16,586 nucleotides of DNA from Acidobacteria bacterium UBA823 (GTDB lineage Bacteria; Acidobacteriota; Vicinamibacteria; Vicinamibacterales; UBA823): contig DBHR01000069.1 in the NCBI GenBank assembly GCA_002296225.1, forward strand, positions 1 through 16,586. The letters are read 5' to 3'. This document shows positions 7,129-13,398 of this stretch, piece by piece. The position numbers and the translations under genes were made by a program. Position 1 is the first letter of the stretch. Every line of letters begins with the position of its first letter. Under the pieces are notes generated by a model. It saw nothing but the letters and a program-made list of their open reading frames with translations, made no database searches and was not told where the DNA came from.

Positions 7129-7643
7129 TCGCGGTTAGCGGATTCGGGTGGTGTTGTAGGTGTCGTGGTGGAAGGTATCGCTCCCTCCTCGTCATACCAG
7201 TAGAGCACGTGGCAGGTTTCGCAGGCATCATAAATCTCACCGCCCACCATAAATATGGCATCTGCGTCCTTGGCCTCTGCGGCCTCAAAGGCGACCCTAG
7301 CAGCCTCCACTAGTGCCTGAGACATAATCATCCAGGGACCCGCACCTTTGGCACGGTCGCCGACCATCAGGAGATTGCCCGACTCGGCTAGTACGAGCGC
7401 GCTGTTTCGTACGGCCGCCCACTCCTCGTCGTTCTTTGGGAAGATCTCTTCCGTACCCTTTGCGGTGATGATAGTACCGACTGACTCCCACACGACGTCG
7501 GCGGCGGGGTCGATCACCATTTCCATGAGTTGCTTGATATCGGCGACCGGTGTGAACGGAGGAGCTACCGGTGCGGGCGGTGCCGCATCACACCCGGTCA
7601 TCAGTATCGCTCCCAAAGGCAATAGCTGAAGGAACCTGCGCAT
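7125..7643 (-). CDS. Haem-c lipoprotein, cytochrome c'-like
   Basis: The start is the ATG at 7643: it gives a lipoprotein signal (M-R-R-F-L-Q-L-L-P-L, lipobox L-M-T-G-C18), whereas a longer frame reaching 7868 would read through the upstream gene antisense-free but signal-less. The mature protein has 155 residues. A helix contains V-I-D-P-A-A-D-V-V-W-E-S-V-G (43-56), like the first helix of class II cytochromes, and the haem motif C141-E-T-C144-H145 sits near the C-terminus, followed by V-L-Y-W-Y and a Thr/Pro-rich tail. This is the layout of cytochrome c', in which CxxCH is C-terminal. It is likely a membrane-anchored periplasmic haem protein for electron transfer or ligand sensing. It follows the 'RPDLTGIW' gene with 13 bases between them, so the two are probably an operon. 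Confidence 0.8.
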   Translation of the reverse strand: MRRFLQLLPLGAILMTGCDAAPPAPVAPPFTPVADIKQLMEMVIDPAADVVWESVGTIITAKGTEEIFPKNDEEWAAVRNSALVLAESGNLLMVGDRAKGAGPWMIMSQALVEAARVAFEAAEAKDADAIFMVGGEIYDACETCHVLYWYDEEGAIPSTTTPTTPPESANRD

Positions 7644-7656
7644 CACTCGCGGTCGT

Positions 7657-8457
7657 TCATTGTGGCTGGTCACGCCATGGCGGGGTCCAGAATTTGAGGC
7701 GACCCTCCCACAGAGACCTGTTGTTCTCATTGCACACATACTCCATGAGTTCGCCGTCAAAGGGTGTGAAGACTTTTTCATTGGTCCAGGGAGTGGTGTA
7801 GGTTTTTGGGTCATCCACAGTAATCGTGTAGTTGATATGGTCTGCGTCGATGCGCTCATAGGTCTCAATCAGGTGCAGGGCGTCGCTATGGGGATGACCG
7901 CGGGTATCGAGTCTGGTCCAACCGTTGAATCCGATTGTGTCCAGGACGAGCGTATCGCCCTCCCATCGGCCAACCGAGTGTCCGTACCAGGTCGGCTCAA
8001 GTTCCTCGGGATGACCGCGCCCGTCGACGTCGGCAACGAGAAACCAGTTGCCTAGCTCGAACAGAAACGCGATGTGCGTCTCGTTATGCATGATCCGCAT
8101 CGGCCATGGACCGTTGATGGTCCGGGGTAAACCGAACGGCATGCAGTTCGCGGTGTAGTCGCCATCGGCCGGGTCGTAGTTCCACCAGTTTTCTAATCCC
8201 CATGCGGTGTACGGAAGCACCGAGGGTCCTTTGTGCCCGGGGCGAGGCTGGGTCACATTGGGAACGTAGGGGCGTTGCCAGATACCAGTTAGGTCGGGCC
8301 GGCCGTTCGGAAGCCGCGGTGTAGGTTCCGTCGGGGTAGCGGGACTGGTCTCCGTAGTGGCTTCTTGCGCAGTCTGTGCGACCGCCGGCGCGGGTGACCA
8401 AGGCACGAGGCCAACGAATGCGACCGCCGCAACGCAGCACATTCCCGGTGCTTTCAT
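7657..8457 (-). CDS. Exported 'RPDLTGIW' family protein, unknown function
   Basis: Starts at the ATG at 8457 with AAGGAGG about nine bases upstream; the open frame continues to 8718 but lacks support. The product has 266 residues with a Sec signal ending near A-V-A-Q (28). After a Thr/Pro linker come R-P-D-L-T-G-I-W (53-60), N-C-M-P-F-G-L-P (104-111), M-H-N-E-T (123-127), S-V-G-R-W-E-G-D-T-L-V (161-171), G-F-N-G-W (176-180), H-S-D-A-L-H (190-195) and a D-P-K-T-Y-T-T-P-W segment. I know this motif set from many abundant exported proteins of Acidobacteriota and relatives, commonly near DUF6152 genes; no activity is established. Conserved His, Asp and Trp residues suggest a ligand-binding beta fold. 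It leads an operon with the haem-c lipoprotein and is divergent from DUF6152. Confidence 0.8.
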   Translation of the reverse strand: MKAPGMCCVAAVAFVGLVPWSPAPAVAQTAQEATTETSPATPTEPTPRLPNGRPDLTGIWQRPYVPNVTQPRPGHKGPSVLPYTAWGLENWWNYDPADGDYTANCMPFGLPRTINGPWPMRIMHNETHIAFLFELGNWFLVADVDGRGHPEELEPTWYGHSVGRWEGDTLVLDTIGFNGWTRLDTRGHPHSDALHLIETYERIDADHINYTITVDDPKTYTTPWTNEKVFTPFDGELMEYVCNENNRSLWEGRLKFWTPPWRDQPQ

Positions 8458-8492
8458 GGCAATGCCTCCTTCAAATTCAGTTGCTGCGCAGG

Positions 8493-8498
8493 ATTCTA
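8493..8498 (-). promoter_or_regulatory. Possible -10 box for the 'RPDLTGIW' operon
   Basis: On the minus strand TAGAAT matches TATAAT at five of six positions and lies 35 bases before the ATG at 8457. A CTGACA at 8525-8520 would be a good -35 box, but its 21-base spacer is too long. Confidence 0.3.
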
Positions 8499-8662
8499 GG
8501 CGCAACCGCTTCACACGCCTGTCAGGCAGATACGGGTAGTCTACACTTAATTTCGTGGAAGCAGAGTGTGAGGCCCTGGCACTTGCGTTGGTTGGTTCGC
8601 ACTGGCAAAATAGGTTCCGACGTTCACGCGTTGATGAGGTCTCGCATGCTGAGAGGGTGGCG

Positions 8663-9064
8663 ATGAGAACTAGGTTACTCGCGGTTGTTGCTGGTCTTGG
8701 ATTTCTTTTGGCCACCATACCGGTTGTTGCGCATCATTCTTTTTCCGCAGAATTCGACGCCAATTCACCGGTTGAGGTGACGGGGACCGTTCAGAAAATC
8801 GAGTGGCTGAATCCCCACGTCTGGTTCTTTCTGGACGAGGAGGACGACCAGGGCAACGTAACGAACTGGGCTATGGAAATGGGCAGTCCCAATCAGCTCG
8901 TGAGGGCTGGCTGGACGCGGCGTACGATGAACGTTGGTGACGTTGTCAGTATAGAAGGGAGTCGCGCTCGGGATGGCAGTGACACGGCGAGCACCAGGGT
9001 CGTCATTCTGACCAGCACGGGCAAACGGTTGTTCTCGGCGTCAAGTCAAAGACTGCCACGGTAA
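8663..9064 (+). CDS. Exported DUF6152 family protein
   Basis: The ATG at 8663 has GAGAGG at 8651-8656; the frame is open from 8555 but the upstream part is not signal-like. The product has 133 residues with a Sec signal (M-R-T-R-L-L-A-V-V-A, cleavage near V-V-A-H, residue 23). The mature protein begins H-H-S-F-S-A-E-F-D and contains G-T-V-Q-K-I-E-W-L-N-P-H-V-W-F-F (41-56), the DUF6152 signature, then M-G-S-P-N-Q-L, G-W-T-R-R-T and V-G-D-V-V-S-I-E-G-S. The fold is probably a small OB-like beta barrel; the two His at the mature N-terminus could bind metal. The family has no proven role. It is divergent from the 'RPDLTGIW' operon across 205 bases. Confidence 0.87.
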   Translation: MRTRLLAVVAGLGFLLATIPVVAHHSFSAEFDANSPVEVTGTVQKIEWLNPHVWFFLDEEDDQGNVTNWAMEMGSPNQLVRAGWTRRTMNVGDVVSIEGSRARDGSDTASTRVVILTSTGKRLFSASSQRLPR

Positions 9065-9101
9065 ACGGCCGCTCAGGACTCTCGGCTTCAGTTCGCGTGT
9101 A

Positions 9102-9119
9102 CGGGAGGGGCTCCTCCCG
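9102..9119. terminator. Hairpin between the convergent DUF6152 and lipoprotein genes
   Basis: CGGGAGG (9102-9108) pairs with CCTCCCG (9113-9119) around the loop GGCT, 37 bases after the DUF6152 stop. No T-run follows, so it is a terminator-like stem rather than a clear intrinsic terminator. Confidence 0.4.
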
Positions 9120-9176
9120 CTATTCCACTTAGGGCGCCAAGCGGTGTGCCAGTTGCCTGCGTAGTCGCAGTGGCTT

Positions 9177-9677
9177 CTACGGCTGGACAAGGCTCTCTGA
9201 CACCCAGCCTCCACAGTCCGCGCCGATCACATTGAAGTAATACCGGTCTTCGGATTCGAGATACGTTGCGGCGATGACCCTCACCGGAGTTCTGTGCTCA
9301 AGCTCGCAGGTTGTTCCGGTTTGGGGACCTGCATCCCAGGCATCAATAATTGGGATCAGGAGTTCTGTGTCATTTCGATTATTGCCCGTGATTCGAACGT
9401 TGGCGCCAATAGTGATTGAGCCTCTAGGGGTTTCGACGACAGTAAGCGTCACCTGTTGAACGTTCGCTTCCGAGGCGGCGGCTTCCATCTTCTCTCGTTC
9501 TTCAACTTCGCCTACAACCTCGCTTAGCAGGAGTTCGCTGCGCCGATCGCCTGCCACTACCTCTGGCTCAGGAGTCGCTTCGGGATGTCCGGGTTCGGGA
9601 GGGGAGCAGCCGGCCGCTCCAACGAAGACTAGCCAGGCGGCGAGAGCACTACCTGGCGTGGTGGTTACGAAACCCAT
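9177..9677 (-). CDS. Lipoprotein with an SH3-like C-terminal region
   Basis: The product has 166 residues from the ATG at 9677, with no strong ribosome site. The lipobox G-A-A-G-C24 follows a hydrophobic stretch. After it come a Pro/Glu-rich linker (26-42), a charged, probably helical segment (~45-70), a beta-rich part (V-T-L-T-V-V-E, S-I-T-I-G-A-N-V-R-I-T, ~75-98), and a C-terminal R-T-P-V-R-V-I-A-A, D-R-Y-Y-F-N-V, G-G-W-V-S-E-S-L-V pattern (~129-164) typical of bacterial SH3-like modules that often bind peptidoglycan or metals. C124 and C155 could form a disulfide. It lies 35 bases downstream of the S51 peptidase gene on the same strand, probably in the same operon. No specific family is recognised. 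Confidence 0.7.
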   Translation of the reverse strand: MGFVTTTPGSALAAWLVFVGAAGCSPPEPGHPEATPEPEVVAGDRRSELLLSEVVGEVEEREKMEAAASEANVQQVTLTVVETPRGSITIGANVRITGNNRNDTELLIPIIDAWDAGPQTGTTCELEHRTPVRVIAATYLESEDRYYFNVIGADCGGWVSESLVQP

Positions 9678-9712
9678 CGATTCTTAATCCGTGGGACGCA
9701 CGGGTCGCTATG

Positions 9713-10507
9713 TCATTCAATCATTTCCGCTTTTAACTCTTCCTCGACGATCTCTCCCCCTTGGAGGCTGACGTAGTAGGCCTTGGCGTCTTCTCGTGTG
9801 TGCACCACTCTCTTCACTTCGTTGTCCGAAAAATAGATTCCTGCGTTGTTGTCGCAGGCGTATCCGGGTTTCAGCTCACCCGATTTGATCAGTCTGTGAT
9901 ACGTCGGCCGACGATTCTCTTCAGCGTCATAGTGAGGGGAGTGGCTCCCTTTAAGAAAACCTAGGCATTCGACCTTCGTCAATTCCTTTGGTCGGGAATC
10001 TGTCGTGCCCTCCTCGAACCAGCAGAGTGAGCCGGCGCTGGCACCGCCGAGCACGATCCCACGGTCCCAGGCCTTTCGGAGGACCTTGTCGATTCCATGG
10101 GCCTTCCAGATGACCTGCTGATTCAGCGTATTGCCGCCTGACACGACGATGCCATCCACGGACAACAAGACCTCTTCGAACGTCTGCGTCATGCGTCCGC
10201 TACTGATAAAGCTCGCCTGCACCGACGGGACGACATTCAACGGTGCGCAGTTTTCGTACCATCGAATAATGCCTGACTCGCGGTCAGCGGAGGCGGTCGG
10301 TAAATAACAGAGCTTCGGTCGCTCCTTACCCGTGAGGGACGCCATGTAGCGGAGGAAGGTTGTCCCGAAGCCTCCGCCGGCGATCAAGATCTTGCGGTTG
10401 TTCGCTTGCGAGGGTGTGCTGGGCCGTGACGCGGCGAGGGAGAGGTCTCCGACACCCAAGCCCATCACCCCCAATGCCGTCGAAACGAAGAATTCTCTTC
10501 TTTCCAT
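9713..10507 (-). CDS. Tat-exported S51-family peptidase (dipeptidase E/cyanophycinase type)
   Basis: The product has 264 residues from the ATG at 10507; AAGGAA lies 11 bases upstream. The N-terminus (M-E-R-R-E-F-F-V-S-T-A-L-G) is a twin-arginine signal. The core shows I-L-I-A-G-G-G-F-G (40-48), L-P-T-A-S-A-D (69-75), V-V-S-G-G-N-T (121-127), G-G-A-S-A-G-S (154-160; S157 is the expected nucleophile) and S-P-H-Y-D (190-194; H192 the likely catalytic His). S51 serine peptidases include PepE, which cleaves Asp-X dipeptides, and cyanophycinase, which degrades the beta-Asp-Arg polymer. PepE is cytoplasmic, so a Tat signal points to an exported member. Substrate undetermined. It heads an operon with the downstream lipoprotein. 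Confidence 0.87.
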   Translation of the reverse strand: MERREFFVSTALGVMGLGVGDLSLAASRPSTPSQANNRKILIAGGGFGTTFLRYMASLTGKERPKLCYLPTASADRESGIIRWYENCAPLNVVPSVQASFISSGRMTQTFEEVLLSVDGIVVSGGNTLNQQVIWKAHGIDKVLRKAWDRGIVLGGASAGSLCWFEEGTTDSRPKELTKVECLGFLKGSHSPHYDAEENRRPTYHRLIKSGELKPGYACDNNAGIYFSDNEVKRVVHTREDAKAYYVSLQGGEIVEEELKAEMIE

Positions 10508-10620
10508 GGTGTTGTCCGTTCCTTGGGAATGCTAACCGTAGGTTCCCTCCACGCCCCCATCTCGAAGCCGAAACGCCACGTCAAATCAGGTTGCGCGGCC
10601 TATACCGAGCCCGTGTTGAA

Positions 10621-10634
10621 CGGGTAATTACCCG
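10621..10634. promoter_or_regulatory. Perfect 14-base palindrome, possible operator
   Basis: CGGGTAATTACCCG is its own reverse complement. It lies 17 bases upstream of the TATAGG candidate on the minus strand, so a bound dimeric repressor would cover the -35 region of the S51 operon. No regulator gene is adjacent and the cognate factor is unknown. Confidence 0.4.
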
Positions 10635-10711
10635 GGAACTAATCGGTGCACGCAGTGTACACTCTAACTTCGGCGCCCGGGTAGGCACTGCGCTCGCTTA
10701 ATTGTAATGAC

Positions 10712-10727
10712 GCCGTCCCGAGACGGC
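10712..10727. repeat. Short hairpin in the DUF5916 leader
   Basis: GCCGTC (10712-10717) pairs with GACGGC (10722-10727) around CCGA, followed by CCTTT. It resembles a terminator stem but lies between divergent genes, so it may be an attenuator-like or protein-binding element, or simple chance. Confidence 0.3.
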
Positions 10728-10843
10728 CCTTTGTGAGCCCACGCGCTCTAGGTCTGTGAATCCCAGCCGGGCTCTGCGTTGAACCGCCCGCCGGCCAGCC
10801 AAAGAATGTTCTTCATTCAGGTCGTCATGCCTACAGACAACCG

Positions 10844-12883
10844 ATGACAAAATTCGCGTGCGTCATCGGTCTCGTTGCTGTCCTCGTTGCGCTTGCGCCC
10901 GGTGTGCGGGTCCAGGCACAGGCCATCGACCCGTTTACGATGCGGGCCGTCAAGACGGCCTCTCCGCCGACTGTCGATGGGGTGGTCGACGCCAACGAAT
11001 GGCGAGACGCAGCGCGTGTGACAGATTTCATCCAATTCGAGCCAAACCGCGGAGAACCGTCCAAGTTCAAGACCGAGGTCACTGTGCTCTATGACGATGC
11101 GCATCTCTACGTCGCCTTCGTGGCGCACGACCCCGAGCCGGTCATGGGACAGATGACGCAGCGCGACGCGGAGCTCTGGAACGACGACTCGGTGCAGGTC
11201 TACCTTGATACGTTCCACGATGGTCGTTCTGGCTATTTCTTCATGACCAACGTGTTGGGCACCCAACTCGATGGGCGGCTGGCCGAGGATGGGATGACCA
11301 GCGATAACACTTGGGACGCGCCGTGGGTGTCAGTGACGCAACAGACCGACTTCGGATACACCGTCGAGGTCTCCATCTCGTTGGACACGCTGCAATACGC
11401 CGCCGGTGACGACACGACTTGGGGCATTAACTTTGGGCGTAGCCGCCGCCGCACGCTGGAACGCAGCTACTGGTCATGGCCGGTCGACCACTGGGGCCGG
11501 ATGTCGCAGGCCGGTGATCTCATCGGTCTGAATCTGCCGTCGCCGGCTCGTCGTCATCAGGTGATTCCCTATGCGCTATCGCAAGCGCAAGAGGGCGGTT
11601 CACTGGATGCGTCGATCGGGTTGGATGCCCGCTACGCGCTCACTCCGCAGACCTCGGCGTATGTGACTGTGAACCCAGACTTCGCGACGATCGAGGCGGA
11701 CCAAGAAGAGATCAACCTGACTCGCTTCGAGTTGAACCTGTCCGAGAAGCGACAGTTCTTTATTGAGGGGCAGGAACTGTTTGGGCAGCGGATCAGGACT
11801 TTTTACTCTCGTCGGATTGGGGACATCTCGGGTGGCGCGAAAGTCCTCGGCACTCAAGGTGGGTGGAACTTCGCGGGACTGTCTGCTCAAGGCGAGCTGC
11901 AAGGCTCGACCACCCGAGCGAACTACACGGTGGCGCGGGTACGGCGTGACGTGGCGACCCGTTCGAACCTTGGTTTCATGTTGGCCAATCGATCCCACGA
12001 TGGTCGACAGCAGGGGTCGGTTGAAATTGATGCCAACCTATTCTTCACCGAGCATTTCGGGTTCACGGGGCAGTTCGTCAAGAGCTACGGCGAGCACGAA
12101 AAGGGCACCGTCGCGTTCTTCGCTCGGCCGTCCTATGACTCGCCCACCGCGCACGCGCATGTACGCATCACGCACCTTGGCGATAGGGTCGCGGACAACA
12201 TCAATGCGGTCGGCTTCATCCGCGATGATGATCGTCGTGAGATCGACGGTGCCGTCAGAAAGACGCTCTGGGTTCGGGGCGGCGCTATCGAGCGTCTGCA
12301 GTACGGTTCGAACTACAACATTTACTGGGGACAGGCGGGCCTCCTGCGGAGCTGGAAGGTCGACGAGTCGCTTGAGTTTGACTGGCGGAACCGCTGGAGC
12401 ACCTCCGTTAGCCACACTGAAGAGTTCAAGCGGTTCGAGAAAGACTTCCGGAATAGACAGACGAAGGTGGAGCTCGGTTACAACACGCGGTCCTATGAGT
12501 CGGTACGGGGCGGTTATTCGTTCGGCCGGAACTTCGACGCCGACTTCCAGCTCTTGAGCGCGGCTGCGAATTACACGGTGACCAAGGAGTTCTCGGTCGA
12601 ATACGAGCTTCAGCGGTTGGAGCTTGACCCGGACCCGGAGAACGAGAGCACCTGGATCCACGTCCTTCGCGCCAACCAGTTCTTTACTCCAGATCTGTTT
12701 CTGCGTGTCTTCTTCCAGACGAACTCGGCGATTGACCGACGGAACATGCAGGCGGTCTTCGTCTACCGGTATCTGCCACCGTTCGGCACCGTGCAGGTCG
12801 CCTACCAGCGTGGAACCGCGAAGTTCGGTGAACGGTCCAACCAGGGAAACACGCTATTTGTTAAAATTACGACCGTCCTGTAA
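10844..12883 (+). CDS. Exported CBM9-like/DUF5916 outer-membrane protein
   Basis: The product has 679 residues from the ATG at 10844, which lacks a clear ribosome site. The Sec signal runs to about residue 26 (R-V-Q-A-Q-A). Residues ~35-215 look like a CBM9-type beta-sandwich: P-T-V-D-G-V-V-D-A-N-E-W (42-53), T-E-V-T-V-L-Y-D-D-A-H-L-Y-V-A-F-V-A (78-95), N-D-D-S-V-Q-V-Y-L-D and Y-F-F-M-T-N. The rest (~230-679) has the alternating aromatic strands of the DUF5916 domain, including T-R-F-E-L-N-L-S-E-K-R-Q-F-F, a repeated R-Y-L-P-P-F-G-T-V-Q-V-A-Y-Q-like ending and a C-terminus N-T-L-F-V-K-I-T-T-V-L. Such proteins are probably beta-barrels that bind carbohydrates at the surface. The size is at the short end for the family as I know it. 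First gene of the plus-strand run. Confidence 0.85.
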   Translation: MTKFACVIGLVAVLVALAPGVRVQAQAIDPFTMRAVKTASPPTVDGVVDANEWRDAARVTDFIQFEPNRGEPSKFKTEVTVLYDDAHLYVAFVAHDPEPVMGQMTQRDAELWNDDSVQVYLDTFHDGRSGYFFMTNVLGTQLDGRLAEDGMTSDNTWDAPWVSVTQQTDFGYTVEVSISLDTLQYAAGDDTTWGINFGRSRRRTLERSYWSWPVDHWGRMSQAGDLIGLNLPSPARRHQVIPYALSQAQEGGSLDASIGLDARYALTPQTSAYVTVNPDFATIEADQEEINLTRFELNLSEKRQFFIEGQELFGQRIRTFYSRRIGDISGGAKVLGTQGGWNFAGLSAQGELQGSTTRANYTVARVRRDVATRSNLGFMLANRSHDGRQQGSVEIDANLFFTEHFGFTGQFVKSYGEHEKGTVAFFARPSYDSPTAHAHVRITHLGDRVADNINAVGFIRDDDRREIDGAVRKTLWVRGGAIERLQYGSNYNIYWGQAGLLRSWKVDESLEFDWRNRWSTSVSHTEEFKRFEKDFRNRQTKVELGYNTRSYESVRGGYSFGRNFDADFQLLSAAANYTVTKEFSVEYELQRLELDPDPENESTWIHVLRANQFFTPDLFLRVFFQTNSAIDRRNMQAVFVYRYLPPFGTVQVAYQRGTAKFGERSNQGNTLFVKITTVL

Positions 12884-12918
12884 TGAAAGTTTCTTGGAGA
12901 AATTCGATTGGTTAGCGG

Positions 12919-12924
12919 TAGAAT
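12919..12924 (+). promoter_or_regulatory. Possible -10 box for the Sel1-like/TPR genes
   Basis: TAGAAT preceded by AGCGG matches TATAAT at five of six positions and ends 42 bases before the ATG at 12967. No clear -35 box is visible. It would separate this gene pair from the DUF5916 gene. Confidence 0.35.
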
Positions 12925-12966
12925 CGGGGCCTCCACTGAGTTCGTCGTCGGCATCGGAAGGGCACT

Positions 12967-13386
12967 ATGACCGGTCGCCACGCTCAGCTCATTGTCCTCG
13001 CCGTTCTCACTAATGCGGTGTTGAGTGTGCCGGTCTCTGCTCAGCAGGAACGGACATCGCAGGATCTCGCCGACCTACGCGCACGTGCCGACCAGGGTGA
13101 TGGCACACTGCAGCACTTTCTCGGGCGACCCGATTGGCGGCTGAGCAGGGCGATGGAACTTCCCGGTTTGCCCTCCCGTTTGCCCTCCCGGAACTGTGGA
13201 GTCAGGTATATGAGTGGGAGAAGCCTTCGGCAGGACTGCTTCGAGGCGGTGCAGTGGTACCGAGGTGTGTTGAAGAACCACGCCGAAGCGCACCACTGGC
13301 TTCGGCTGGCGAGGGCACAGCGGGATCCCGTCCTGCGGTACAACCTCATTCGCAAGGCCGCCTGGCGGCTGAGTATGGGTTTTTAG
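12967..13386 (+). CDS. Small exported Sel1-like repeat protein, possibly degenerate
   Basis: The product has 139 residues from the ATG at 12967; GGAAGGG lies a few bases upstream. A Sec signal (residues 1-25, V-S-A-Q) is followed by one Sel1-type start, L-R-A-R-A-D-Q-G-D-G-T-L-Q-H-F-L-G (37-53), and a Sel1-type middle, G-V-R-Y-M-S-G-R-S-L-R-Q-D-C-F-E-A-V-Q-W-Y-R (78-99). The segment between them (54-76) is not Sel1-like in this frame, while A-A-E-Q-G-D-G-T-S-R-F-A-L appears in another frame at 13137-13175. Sel1 repeats form solenoids that scaffold protein complexes. The gene looks like a longer Sel1 protein that has lost sequence and frame. It is followed after 12 bases by the TPR gene, so it may still be transcribed with it. 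Confidence 0.6.
   Translation: MTGRHAQLIVLAVLTNAVLSVPVSAQQERTSQDLADLRARADQGDGTLQHFLGRPDWRLSRAMELPGLPSRLPSRNCGVRYMSGRSLRQDCFEAVQWYRGVLKNHAEAHHWLRLARAQRDPVLRYNLIRKAAWRLSMGF
13167..13190 (+). repeat. Exact 12-base tandem duplication
   Basis: TTTGCCCTCCCG occurs twice back to back (13167-13178 and 13179-13190) inside the Sel1-like gene, producing a repeated L-P-S-R. It lies exactly in the segment that interrupts the Sel1 pattern and probably arose by slippage. Confidence 0.85.
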
Positions 13387-13398
13387 TAGCGGGGGATT

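Larger units (their letters stand above)
10508..10843. other. 336-base divergent intergenic region without a gene
   Basis: It separates the minus-strand S51 operon from the plus-strand DUF5916 gene, so it must hold both promoters. Visible elements are a possible minus-strand -10 box (TATAGG, 10604-10599, preceded by CTCGG), a 14-base palindrome at 10621-10634, the 8-base palindrome GTGTACAC at 10655-10662, a six-base-pair hairpin at 10712-10727, and a 13-codon reading frame at 10806-10847 that overlaps the DUF5916 start. I see no RNA gene or longer coding frame. Confidence 0.6.

Noticed and set aside
7644..7868. Longer N-terminus for the haem-c lipoprotein
   Set aside because: The added residues overlap the upstream gene in another frame and would bury the lipobox; the ATG at 7643 gives a normal lipoprotein signal.
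8458..8718. Longer N-terminus for the 'RPDLTGIW' protein
   Set aside because: The extra frame has no ribosome site and puts the Sec signal inside the protein; AAGGAGG precedes the ATG at 8457.
11763..12557. 264-residue frame inside the DUF5916 gene
   Set aside because: It is a shifted-frame reading of a GC-rich gene; its composition is Arg/Ser-rich and it lacks any motif, ribosome site or signal.
12038..12661. 207-residue antisense frame over the DUF5916 gene
   Set aside because: It lies wholly within the opposite strand of a well-supported gene and has no recognisable domain or ribosome site.
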